DNA from: Planctomycetaceae bacterium
GTDB taxonomy: Bacteria; Planctomycetota; Planctomycetia; Pirellulales; Pirellulaceae
Reading direction: 5' to 3'
Assembly (NCBI GenBank): GCA_002717145.1
Contig: PBCP01000058.1
Location: forward strand, 34,696-98,695
DNA length: 64,000 nucleotides
Part shown: in pieces, positions 56,552 to 64,000 of the stretch
How the letters are laid out: every line of letters begins with the position of its first letter
Numbering within the stretch: the first letter of the stretch is position 1
Made by a program: the position numbers and the translations under genes
Notes under the pieces: model-generated
Database searches by the model: none
What the model was told of the DNA's origin: nothing
The model's input: only the letters and a program-made list of their open reading frames with translations

Positions 56552-57655
56552 ATGAAACAGTCGTATCTACTTATACTGACAGTCCTGCTGTTTGGTTCGG
56601 TATCTGAGGTGAATTCTGCGCAATCTCTTAAGTCTGTAGATTTGCGGTTTGAAGATGCACAAACAGATGAAGTCCCTGATTTTCAGCGACACGTTGTTCC
56701 CCTACTGAGCCGTCTGGGATGTAATGGTCGAGCGTGCCATGGATCGTTTCAGGGCCGGGGTGGATTTCAGCTTTCTTTGTTCGGATACGATTTTGCTGTA
56801 GATCATCAGGCTCTGTTTAATGAGGACAGCCCGAGGGTTAATCTTGAATCACCGAATGATAGCCTTATAATCGCCAAACCTACTGATGAGTTTGAACACG
56901 AAGGTGGAAAGCGTTATGAAAAAGAAAGCTGGGAACATAATCTCATCCGACAGTGGATAACCGGTGGTGCCAAATTCGAAGAGAATTCAGTTTCTAAGCT
57001 CCTCCGAGTTGAGATCACACCGGAGGAAATCCTGTTCTCCAGGCAGGGGCAAACTGAGCAGCTTACGGTGATTGCTGTGTGGGAGGATGGAACTCGCGAA
57101 GATGTAACACCTCTTGTCCGGTACTACACCAATGACAATTTAATTGCGGATGTCGATCAGGATGGTTTGGTGACTTCCGGCGAGTCAAAAGGAGATACAC
57201 ATGTGGTGATTTCCTACGACAAAGCGGTGGTCCCGATACCCGTGCTCCGACCATTGACCAATTTGGTAGGTAAAAGATATCCTAAGATCGAAACACCAAC
57301 TCGTATTGATGAATTGGTCGTGGAAAAACTAAGAAAGCTGGGAATCGTTCCCTCCGATATTGCATCGGATGCGGAATTCCTGCGTCGTGTCTCATTGGAT
57401 ATTTCAGGTACTCTACCAACAGCTCAGGAGGCTGCCGAGTTTATTCAGGACAAGTCTCCGAATAAGCGAGCACAGAAAGTAGAAGCCTTATTAAACAGCC
57501 CAGGGTACGCGGCATGGTGGGCAACCAAGCTCAGTGATTTTACAGGTAATAATGATCAGCAACTGGTGAACACTTCGCCGATTCGTACTGGCCCTGGTGA
57601 AATCTGGTATCGCTGGATTGAACAGCGAGTCGCTCAAAATGTGCCATATGACTAA
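56552..57655 (+). CDS. DUF1549/DUF1553 protein, N-terminal part, cut by an in-frame TAA
   Basis: This is the first 367 residues of a protein whose reading frame continues directly after a TAA at 57653-57655. A signal peptide (NSAQS) is followed by a haem-like C-X4-C-H motif (GCNGRACHGSFQGRGGFQLS, about residues 60-80), a Big_2-type Ig domain (VIAVWEDGTREDVTPL), and the first half of DUF1549 (EFLRRVSLDISGTLPTAQEA). The text breaks at NVPYD, just where relatives continue with a Glu, Gln or similar codon and then LxEGI. AAAGGAG at 56534-56540 fixes ATG 56552. It is either a genuine nonsense mutation, a sequencing error or a readthrough case. Confidence 0.85.
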   Translation: MKQSYLLILTVLLFGSVSEVNSAQSLKSVDLRFEDAQTDEVPDFQRHVVPLLSRLGCNGRACHGSFQGRGGFQLSLFGYDFAVDHQALFNEDSPRVNLESPNDSLIIAKPTDEFEHEGGKRYEKESWEHNLIRQWITGGAKFEENSVSKLLRVEITPEEILFSRQGQTEQLTVIAVWEDGTREDVTPLVRYYTNDNLIADVDQDGLVTSGESKGDTHVVISYDKAVVPIPVLRPLTNLVGKRYPKIETPTRIDELVVEKLRKLGIVPSDIASDAEFLRRVSLDISGTLPTAQEAAEFIQDKSPNKRAQKVEALLNSPGYAAWWATKLSDFTGNNDQQLVNTSPIRTGPGEIWYRWIEQRVAQNVPYD

Positions 57656-59233
57656 TTGGCGGAAGGAATCATCCTGGGAACTTCATTGGATAGAGGTCAG
57701 TCCTATGAAGAGTTTTGTCAGGAGATGACAGATTTACATAAACAGGATGAGTTGAACGTTGCAGGTATGAAGACAATGCCGTACTACTGGGCACGTCGTG
57801 AATTTCGCTTGCCACCGGAGCGAGCAATTAGTTTTGCTTATGCCTTCATGGGAATTCGAATTCAATGTGCTCAGTGTCATAAGCACCCGTTTGATATCTG
57901 GTCAAAGCAAGACTTTGCCGAGTTCTCAAACTTCTTTACAGGCGTTCGATTTGGGACAACCCCACCTACCGGAGAAGGTCGGGAATCCTATAACAAAATG
58001 ATTGCAGATCTTGGTTTGAAGGGGCTTCGAGGTGGAGATCTGCGACGGAAAATTACAAATGAAATGCGTAAAGGTTCAGTCGTACCGTTTCCGGTTGTTT
58101 ATACGGTGGCTGGGAGAAAAGTTGACGAAAACGGTCGTTCGACCGGAGAAGCAGTGGTGGATGCGACGATTCTGGGAGACACCACGATTTCTTTTGAACG
58201 AGGGCAGGATCTACGCGTGCCGTTAATGGAATGGTTACGAGCTGATGAGAATCCCTATTTTGCAAAAGCGTTTGTGAATCGTGTTTGGGCGAATTACTTC
58301 GGCCGTGGCATCGTCGACCCTCCGGATGACCTGAGTCTGGCAAATGCCCCAAGTAACAAAGCACTTCTAGAGCACCTGACACAAGGATTCATCGATAGCG
58401 GTTTCGATATGAAATGGGTACACCGTGAGATTGTTATGAGCCGTACTTATCAACAGACTTGGGTTGCCAATGACACCAACGCCCAGGATAAAACTAATTT
58501 TAGTCATCAGCTACCACGTCGATTGCCGGCGGAAGTTACGGTGGATGCGATCCAGCTGGCGACAGCATCAGATGATGAATCATTACGCATGCAACAGGAG
58601 ATGCATCGCAGGGCAATTGCCATCGCCACGTCTAGTGAACGATACCTACAAGGGGGAACGCCGGAAGCCTTCCCTTTGATGGTTTTTGGACGCTCGACTC
58701 GTGAAAGTAATTGTGAGTGTGATCGTTCAACTGATGCAACATTATTGCAAACAGTATTCCTGCAAAATGATGATGTGGTTTACAGCCTGATGAATCGGCG
58801 AAATACAGGTTGGCTTGAGCAGGTTGCCAAAGAGTATGATTTACCGTTTAATGTGCAGGCTCGCAATCAACCAAAACCTCCGGAAAACTATGAACAGACA
58901 TTTAAGAATCTGCAGCAACGATTGAAAAAGCTTCAGGCGGATCCTTCCCAAAAGGCTCAGTATGAAGCGGCCTTGAAGACTCGTCGACGGTTGATTAGCC
59001 AGTTTGGATTACCCAAATCTCTCCAGCCAACGACAGCAGAGCAAAGCTTGAATTTGGAGCAGATGCAGGAAATCGTCGAGCAAGCCTATCTCCGAACTTT
59101 GACAAGATTCCCCAACGAAACAGAAATGGATCGTAGTCTCGAGTTTATTGCTCAAGCGGATGACAAGATTAATGGTGTTCGCGGATTGTTATGGGCTTTG
59201 GTAAATACTAAAGAGTTTATACTGAATCACTAA
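57656..59233 (+). CDS. DUF1549/DUF1553 protein, C-terminal part in the same frame
   Basis: 525 codons continue the frame directly after the TAA, starting TTG-GCG-GAA. The rest of DUF1549 has the haem-type motif IQCAQCHKHPFDIWSKQDF. DUF1553 follows (FAKAFVNRIWANYFGRGIVD to the C-terminal GLLWALVNTKEFILNH). There is no signal peptide and no ribosome site at 57656, so independent initiation here is unlikely; the first internal ATGs are well inside the domain. With the preceding segment it would form one 893-residue exported protein. The DUF1501 partner follows 65 bases downstream. Confidence 0.8.
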   Translation: MAEGIILGTSLDRGQSYEEFCQEMTDLHKQDELNVAGMKTMPYYWARREFRLPPERAISFAYAFMGIRIQCAQCHKHPFDIWSKQDFAEFSNFFTGVRFGTTPPTGEGRESYNKMIADLGLKGLRGGDLRRKITNEMRKGSVVPFPVVYTVAGRKVDENGRSTGEAVVDATILGDTTISFERGQDLRVPLMEWLRADENPYFAKAFVNRVWANYFGRGIVDPPDDLSLANAPSNKALLEHLTQGFIDSGFDMKWVHREIVMSRTYQQTWVANDTNAQDKTNFSHQLPRRLPAEVTVDAIQLATASDDESLRMQQEMHRRAIAIATSSERYLQGGTPEAFPLMVFGRSTRESNCECDRSTDATLLQTVFLQNDDVVYSLMNRRNTGWLEQVAKEYDLPFNVQARNQPKPPENYEQTFKNLQQRLKKLQADPSQKAQYEAALKTRRRLISQFGLPKSLQPTTAEQSLNLEQMQEIVEQAYLRTLTRFPNETEMDRSLEFIAQADDKINGVRGLLWALVNTKEFILNH

Positions 59234-59298
59234 AGCTCGGGATTACAATTAAAAATAACCTGCAATTGTGGGTGCTAAACAGACAGAAGGAAAGTTTC

Positions 59299-60603
59299 AT
59301 GGCAGTGCATAAAACTTGTGATGGCGTAGTTCGACGTGATTTTCTCCGCGTCGGTGTAGCTGGAATGACAGGTATGAATCTGGCTGGGTATCTCAATATG
59401 GCTCAAGCAGGGCAACTTGCAGAAGCTCAGGGGAAAAATGCCATTTTCGTGAACCTGACTGGTGGTCCCTCGCATATGGATACGTTTGACCTGAAGCCGG
59501 ACGCACCGAAGGAGTACCGAGGTACATTTAATCCGACCAAGACGAATGTATCTGGAGTCGAGTTTAGTGAGCATTTGCCACAGTTAGCCAAGTGTGCCGA
59601 TAAGTTTGCGATTTTCCGAGGAGTCAGCCATACTCTTGGAGCTCACCGACTAGGGACAGAATACGTGAACACTGGTAACCGTCCCTTGGCCTCACTTGAG
59701 TATCCTGGTTATGGAGCAGTCATCACAAAGGAACTGTCTAAGCCTGCCGATATTCCGCAGTTTGTTGCGATTCCCCGAAGTAATCAGCGAGCTGGATTTC
59801 TGGGAGTTCGGTACGCCCCGTTAAATACCGGTCGTACTCCTACAATAGGGGCTCCGTTTTCCGTTCGTGGAGTTTCACTTGGAGCCGGTTTAACGGTTAC
59901 GGAAGTGAAGAAGCGAAAGGCGTTATTGGATGACCTGGATAATACCTTTGCTGGAGCCGAAGAAAATAGTCAGTTGGTCGAGGGACTGGATGAATTCAGT
60001 CAGCAGGCTCATGCAATGATTACTTCTCCTCGCTCTCGTCAGGCGTTTGATATTAGTAAAGAGTCACCAGCCTTTGCTAAGAAATTTGGCGATTCTAACT
60101 TTGGGGCGAGTTGTTTGTTAGCCACTCGGCTAGTTGAATCCGGTGTGAAATTTGTGACGTTGACTTACGGCGGATGGGATACTCATCGCGATAATTTCAC
60201 GTCCTTAAAAGATCGCCAGTTGCCAAGTTTTGATGAAGGACTGTCAGGTTTATTTGTTGGTCTGGAAGAGAAGGGCTTGTTAGATTCAACGGTGGTTTAT
60301 GTGACGGGTGAATTTGGACGTACACCAAAGATTAATGATCGCACGGCTGAAGGTGGTCGCGATCACTATCCTCGATGTATGTTCATGTTAATGGCCGGTG
60401 GTGGTATACGTGGAGGTCAGGTGATTGGTGCTAGTGATGATAAGGCAACTGGACCGGCGAATGAAGCGATAGCTCCGGATGACGTGGCTGCCACATTCTA
60501 TCACGCAATGGGAATTGATCACTTGAAAGAGTATCACACGGCGACAGGAAGACCGATAATGATTGTCCGCGATGGAACTCCGATTCAGCAAGCATTTGCC
60601 TAA
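59299..60603 (+). CDS. DUF1501 protein, second copy (Tat-type leader)
   Basis: A 434-residue DUF1501 protein. VVRRDFLRVGVAGMTGMNLA is a twin-arginine-type leader. The conserved sites include NLTGGPSHMDTFDLKPDA, TYGGWDTHRDNF, VTGEFGRTPKIND and GRDHY. It is distinct from the copy at 6794 and has a longer tail ending DGTPIQQAFA. GAAGGAAAG upstream supports ATG 59299. It pairs with the split DUF1549/DUF1553 gene and ends the transcript at a strong terminator. Confidence 0.92.
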   Translation: MAVHKTCDGVVRRDFLRVGVAGMTGMNLAGYLNMAQAGQLAEAQGKNAIFVNLTGGPSHMDTFDLKPDAPKEYRGTFNPTKTNVSGVEFSEHLPQLAKCADKFAIFRGVSHTLGAHRLGTEYVNTGNRPLASLEYPGYGAVITKELSKPADIPQFVAIPRSNQRAGFLGVRYAPLNTGRTPTIGAPFSVRGVSLGAGLTVTEVKKRKALLDDLDNTFAGAEENSQLVEGLDEFSQQAHAMITSPRSRQAFDISKESPAFAKKFGDSNFGASCLLATRLVESGVKFVTLTYGGWDTHRDNFTSLKDRQLPSFDEGLSGLFVGLEEKGLLDSTVVYVTGEFGRTPKINDRTAEGGRDHYPRCMFMLMAGGGIRGGQVIGASDDKATGPANEAIAPDDVAATFYHAMGIDHLKEYHTATGRPIMIVRDGTPIQQAFA

Positions 60604-60626
60604 TGGCATCAAAAATGAATGACACT

Positions 60627-60665
60627 AAAAACCTGTGGCAGCTATGTCACAGGTTTTTTTATTTT
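60627..60665 (+). terminator. Rho-independent terminator after the second DUF1501 gene
   Basis: A 14-bp stem (60627-60640 with 60645-60658, one G-T pair) around a GCTA loop is followed by T-rich sequence to 60665. Confidence 0.92.
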
Positions 60666-60745
60666 TATCCGGACACCAAGCCTTTTTACGCTCTTACCTC
60701 TATGTAGAAATCAACAATCGATGATCAATCAGAAGAGGGTAAATA

Positions 60746-61366
60746 ATGATGAGTCCGCGACGTCAGCAATATTTCGGCATAGCGACAGGCTTGTTTCTTG
60801 TCTTACTGGGTGCTTTTGGAACTATCAACTTAGCTTTGAGTGACAATCTGGCGGATCGCATCGTTGTCAAGCGTTCGACCGTGACTGGGGCTAACGTGAC
60901 TGGGGCTAAACTGTCTACACCAGCTGAACCTGTAATAGAATCTTCGGTGCCAATGTGTACGAGTGGAAATTTTCCACCTGAGACTCCAATTCAAACTAAA
61001 ACTCAAGATCAGTTTATAGGGTCGCCTGAGCCTTCTGGATCAACATCGCCAAATTATCGAGGCAGGTCTGTTTTGAATACAGCTGCGTCTACTCAATCAA
61101 TCATGCAACCGACCATTGGAGTTCCGGGAGCCAAGCTGCCCTCATTGGATGGCTTTAAACCTCGGTTGCCCCCCTATTACAGTCGGCTAGTGACTCCTCA
61201 GCAACGTGAGAGGATTTACTGGATTCAGCAACGATACTATATCGAAATCGAAAAACAGCGCTCTCGCATCAATAAGCTGGAGCAGGAAAGGGATAAATTA
61301 ATTCAGGCTTGTTTAACCGCCAGTCAGTTAAAGCAGTTAATGCAATGGAAAGGGGGGCCAAAATGA
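60746..61366 (+). CDS. Hypothetical anchored protein with charged helical C-terminus
   Basis: A 206-residue protein I do not recognise. A hydrophobic segment at about residues 10-30 (GLFLVLLGAFGTINLAL) could be an anchor or signal. The middle is Ser/Thr/Pro-rich. Residues about 143-206 form a charged helical end (TPQQRERIYWIQQRYYIEIE, INKLEQERDKLIQA), similar in style to small periplasmic helical proteins with a QRERIY-type motif seen in planctomycetes. AGAGGG precedes ATG 60746. Confidence 0.7.
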   Translation: MMSPRRQQYFGIATGLFLVLLGAFGTINLALSDNLADRIVVKRSTVTGANVTGAKLSTPAEPVIESSVPMCTSGNFPPETPIQTKTQDQFIGSPEPSGSTSPNYRGRSVLNTAASTQSIMQPTIGVPGAKLPSLDGFKPRLPPYYSRLVTPQQRERIYWIQQRYYIEIEKQRSRINKLEQERDKLIQACLTASQLKQLMQWKGGPK

Positions 61367-61485
61367 AACAACTTCAGTAACTCCAACGATGAACGGCTAG
61401 GTCTCCCTGACAAGCTATCTGTTCAATGTATTTCTTGGAATGGGAATACGTTGAGTTCTACCATGACGATGCAAATTGTAAGTAG

Positions 61486-62439
61486 TCACGGTTTGAGGTC
61501 CATTTGAATTGAATCTTTAGTCTGTAAAGCTTCAGGATTTTGCAGTCGATCTTTAATCCACTGTAGCGGGACGAATTTTCGCATCAAGTTATAAAAGTGT
61601 TGGTGAAGCACCTTCTCTGTCTTGTCTGGCAATTCCCTGGGGAGCTCACTTCCATCCGCAGCGACAAAGCCAGTCCAGGTCAGGCGTAGATCCCAACCAT
61701 ACAAAGCAGCAGACTGATTGATTCGTTCTTTGATTCTCAAAGCCCACATGCCTCCATACATGTCACGATAATCTAGCCACACTCGGTCTTCCTCTCGTAT
61801 GTTCGATCGATCCGGCCTTGGTTGTAAAAAGGCGACGAGAAACGAAACAATGGCAAGACTTAGGCCCGCTTCCATGGCATAGGAATAGCTCAAATGAGTC
61901 CAAGAGGGGAGATTAGGATTGACTAACATAAATTGTGATATCCCGATGAGGATGCCACTGATCCAAAATCGACTCAGAATAATATTTAAGGCCGAAACGC
62001 CAATAAGGGTGAGCATAAACCAGGCTCGGATTCCCTGAGTGTCTGCCAGTTGGCCCGGACTAAGTAATACCGTCTCCAAGGCTGGCAAAACAAGAATTAT
62101 CCAAAGCGAAAAGACGATAAATTCCCACATTTTGTTTTGTGGACGCCGAGCCCCCAGTAGGGACATGAAGGGACAAAAAACCAGAGCATGTGCTCCGAAC
62201 TGTATCGCTTCAATCCAATATTGCTGACGAGGACTTGAAAATGGATTTCCTGCAGAATCACGGTGTAGGTTGATGGCAGAATCTGAATTGTCATGACCTA
62301 ATGTGTGAGCGAGCGCAATACTCCAGATGGTTACTACAAGCCAGCACCAGGGAGCGATGAGAGTAGTGGACTTAATGTTTCGCATTGCAAAGATCAGCAG
62401 AACGGATGCTGCAAATGCTAAAACTAACCCTATATCCAC
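61486..62439 (-). CDS. Hypothetical multi-span membrane protein
   Basis: A 317-residue protein with about seven hydrophobic segments in the first 215 residues (LVLAFAASVLLIFAM; WCWLVVTIWSIALAHTLG; WEFIVFSLWIILVLP) and a soluble tail of about 100 residues (REEDRVWLDYRDMYGGMWAL; LHQHFYNLMRKFVPLQWIKD). No family is recognised. The start is GTG at 62439, without a strong ribosome site. It faces the LRR gene on the other strand, 228 bases away; that spacer holds nothing I can support. Confidence 0.7.
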   Translation of the reverse strand: MDIGLVLAFAASVLLIFAMRNIKSTTLIAPWCWLVVTIWSIALAHTLGHDNSDSAINLHRDSAGNPFSSPRQQYWIEAIQFGAHALVFCPFMSLLGARRPQNKMWEFIVFSLWIILVLPALETVLLSPGQLADTQGIRAWFMLTLIGVSALNIILSRFWISGILIGISQFMLVNPNLPSWTHLSYSYAMEAGLSLAIVSFLVAFLQPRPDRSNIREEDRVWLDYRDMYGGMWALRIKERINQSAALYGWDLRLTWTGFVAADGSELPRELPDKTEKVLHQHFYNLMRKFVPLQWIKDRLQNPEALQTKDSIQMDLKP

Positions 62440-62667
62440 GGATAAACCATTCGTTGAAGAAACTAATTGTGCCAGCAGACTATCAATATCACTTCCTTAA
62501 TATATACCTACGGGCAGTGTTCTTGTCATTGTGAAACCTACACTTCTCGATTAACCTGAATAATTAGCGGTTTTACGATATTGGTATGCAAAGAATTCCG
62601 TTGTTTTTTTCTTGGTATAGGGCAACGATTCTCCCTGTTAGGCTTCTATTTTGAGGATCTTATATAC

Positions 62668-64000
62668 ATGAATCTGTTGCGTATTACTTTGTTGTTCGGT
62701 TTTCTACTGAATTGCACATTGTTTATAGGCTGTTCTTCTGAAAAGGATAGCACGGGTAACGGGGAAGACCTTGCCCAAGTGAATTCAGAACAAGAAGATC
62801 TTGGTGAAGAAGCAGGGGGAAGTCTCGCTCAGGAACCAAAGCAGGAAGACGATAAAGAAGCAATTACTAAAATCGAAGATATGTACGGCGAAGTGTTTAC
62901 GGATGACGACGGCTTTGTTGTTACCGTAGATTTTGGTGGGGCATTTGGTGAAAAGGTCGATTTAACTGTTCTGGCCGGAGTACCTAACACAGAAAAGCTC
63001 GTTCTAAACGGAGCCGATATTAGCGACGAAGATTTGGTACACCTTAAACAACTTAAGTCGCTAAAAGTATTGGATCTTGGCGAAACTAGAGTTTCGGATG
63101 CGGGGATGGAGTCGTTACTTGATGTTCCTAGCCTCGGAGAAATAAATCTACAGCGGACTGACGTTACAGATGCTGGCTTAAAAACCTTGCTAGGTATTGC
63201 CAACTTAAAACGATTCAAGTTGGTACGTTGCAAGATCTCAGATGCTGGGCTGGCACAACTTAGTGATCGTACAGATATTGTTCTGCTGGACCTGAAAGAG
63301 TGCATCAATATTTCAGATGCCGGATTGAAACATGTGGCAGGCATTAAGTCCCTTAAGTTTTTAAGGGTATGGGGATCTCAGATTACTGATGCCGGAATGG
63401 CTCATATTACCGGTTTGTCCAATCTTGTTCATTTGGGGCTCGACGATACAAGGGTGGGGGATGAAGGGCTTAAGAGTATTGGGAAACTTAAGAATCTGCA
63501 GAATCTGGAAATGTATCAAACTGCCATCACGAGTGCAGGGATGCAGCACTTGTCCGAACTTGGAAAAATGAAATACCTCAAAGTGCGGGGAACTTTAGTT
63601 GATTCAGAAGGAATGGTCGCCTTAGCAGGAATGAAATCATTGAGCCGGCTGGATCTAAGTGAATCTCAGGTTGGAGATGATGGTCTGGCGAATCTAAGCG
63701 AACTCGAATCGTTAACCGATTTGAACTTGTGGGCAACGCAGGTCACTGATGCGGGATTAGTACATCTCACTCAGTTAACAGGCCTGACAAAGTTAAATCT
63801 TGATCAAACTACGGTTTCTGATGCAGGTCTCGAACACGTTGGCAAGCTTACAGGATTGAAGTCGCTGGTTCTTAGTTCCACTCAGATAACAGATGACGGA
63901 GTGAGCCATTTGTTTCCCCTTGTAGAACTACAGGATTTGTATGTCGAGTTTTGTAGTAGTCTTGGTGATACTGGAAAACAGGCAATTCGCGACAATCTTC
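62668..64000 (+). CDS. Leucine-rich-repeat lipoprotein (5' part, runs off window end)
   Basis: At least 444 codons are open to the window end. A signal with lipid-modified Cys (LFIGCSSEKD) and an acidic linker are followed by about a dozen leucine-rich repeats of the cysteine-containing or internalin-like type, with the recurring phrase DAGLxxLxxLxxLxxLxL (e.g. VTDAGLKTLLGIANLKRFKL, VTDAGLVHLTQLTGLTKLNL). Such LRR lipoproteins are common in planctomycetes; their partners are unknown. TTGAGGATC upstream supports ATG 62668. Confidence 0.93.
   Translation, partial: MNLLRITLLFGFLLNCTLFIGCSSEKDSTGNGEDLAQVNSEQEDLGEEAGGSLAQEPKQEDDKEAITKIEDMYGEVFTDDDGFVVTVDFGGAFGEKVDLTVLAGVPNTEKLVLNGADISDEDLVHLKQLKSLKVLDLGETRVSDAGMESLLDVPSLGEINLQRTDVTDAGLKTLLGIANLKRFKLVRCKISDAGLAQLSDRTDIVLLDLKECINISDAGLKHVAGIKSLKFLRVWGSQITDAGMAHITGLSNLVHLGLDDTRVGDEGLKSIGKLKNLQNLEMYQTAITSAGMQHLSELGKMKYLKVRGTLVDSEGMVALAGMKSLSRLDLSESQVGDDGLANLSELESLTDLNLWATQVTDAGLVHLTQLTGLTKLNLDQTTVSDAGLEHVGKLTGLKSLVLSSTQITDDGVSHLFPLVELQDLYVEFCSSLGDTGKQAIRDNL

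Noticed and set aside
57656-59233. An independent gene starting at TTG 57656
   Set aside because: No ribosome site, no signal peptide, and the sequence continues a DUF1549 domain begun before the TAA, so it is the second part of one interrupted gene.
1-64000. tRNA, rRNA, insertion sequence or prophage
   Set aside because: No cloverleaf-like or rRNA-like stretch, transposase, integrase motif or flanking target duplication was seen on reading both strands; small RNAs cannot be excluded.

Overview
The window looks like a chromosomal segment of a planctomycete (Planctomycetota). Two adjacent DUF1549/DUF1553 + DUF1501 gene pairs, a DUF1080 protein, a DUF1559-type prepilin, a DUF4159 protein, large TPR proteins next to ExbB/ExbD genes, a prenyltransferase-like toroid protein and a leucine-rich-repeat lipoprotein together are typical of that phylum. 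Base composition is close to even throughout. I see no insertion sequence, prophage, CRISPR array, tRNA or rRNA, and nothing that looks recently transferred. Species-level placement is not possible from the sequence alone.

Layout. 1-557: 5' part of dprA on the minus strand. 874-4243: two secreted proteins of extreme composition (a WxPGYW-repeat, His-rich and Pro/Arg/Ser-rich protein, then a Gly-Pro-Gln-His tandem-repeat protein), each followed by a strong terminator. 4599-8047: first DUF1549/DUF1553 + DUF1501 pair, closed by a terminator. 8190-24172: cluster A, eight co-directional genes (TPR protein, 2589-residue TPR/beta-sandwich protein, ExbB-like channel, two ExbD/TolR-like proteins, a small one-span protein, a DUF4159 membrane protein, a TPR protein). 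24350-36287: housekeeping and metabolic genes (mnmG, Gfo/Idh oxidoreductase, a two-component pair, a DapA-family lyase, a GT-C membrane protein, a nucleoside-phosphorylase-like protein, ispH, a DUF1080 lipoprotein). 36388-40566: a lone beta-sandwich protein, a prepilin with EF-hand-like loops, a DUF1559 pseudopilin and a sugar-nucleotide epimerase. 40868-50142: cluster B (921-residue TPR protein, ExbB, ExbD, and a 1682-residue protein with three membrane spans, a huge low-complexity linker and a C-terminal alpha/alpha toroid). 50601-56240: a small hypothetical, a TPR lipoprotein, two tandem CNNM/CBS membrane proteins and a double ABC-2 permease. 56552-60603: second DUF1549/DUF1553 + DUF1501 pair, whose first gene is cut by an in-frame TAA. 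60746-64000: two hypotheticals and the start of a leucine-rich-repeat lipoprotein.

How the parts fit. The most interesting content is the two ExbB/ExbD clusters. Both combine a proton-driven channel with secreted TPR proteins. In cluster B the gene in the place where tonB would sit encodes a membrane-anchored protein with a very long disordered linker and a folded end domain, which is the layout of a TonB/TolA-type energy transducer but far larger and with an unrelated end domain. In cluster A two adjacent secreted TPR proteins share a repeated beta-sandwich domain, and the larger one also carries discoidin-like and carbohydrate-binding-like modules. My working hypothesis, inferred and not shown, is that both are energised envelope-spanning machines acting on the outer membrane, cell surface or bound polymers.
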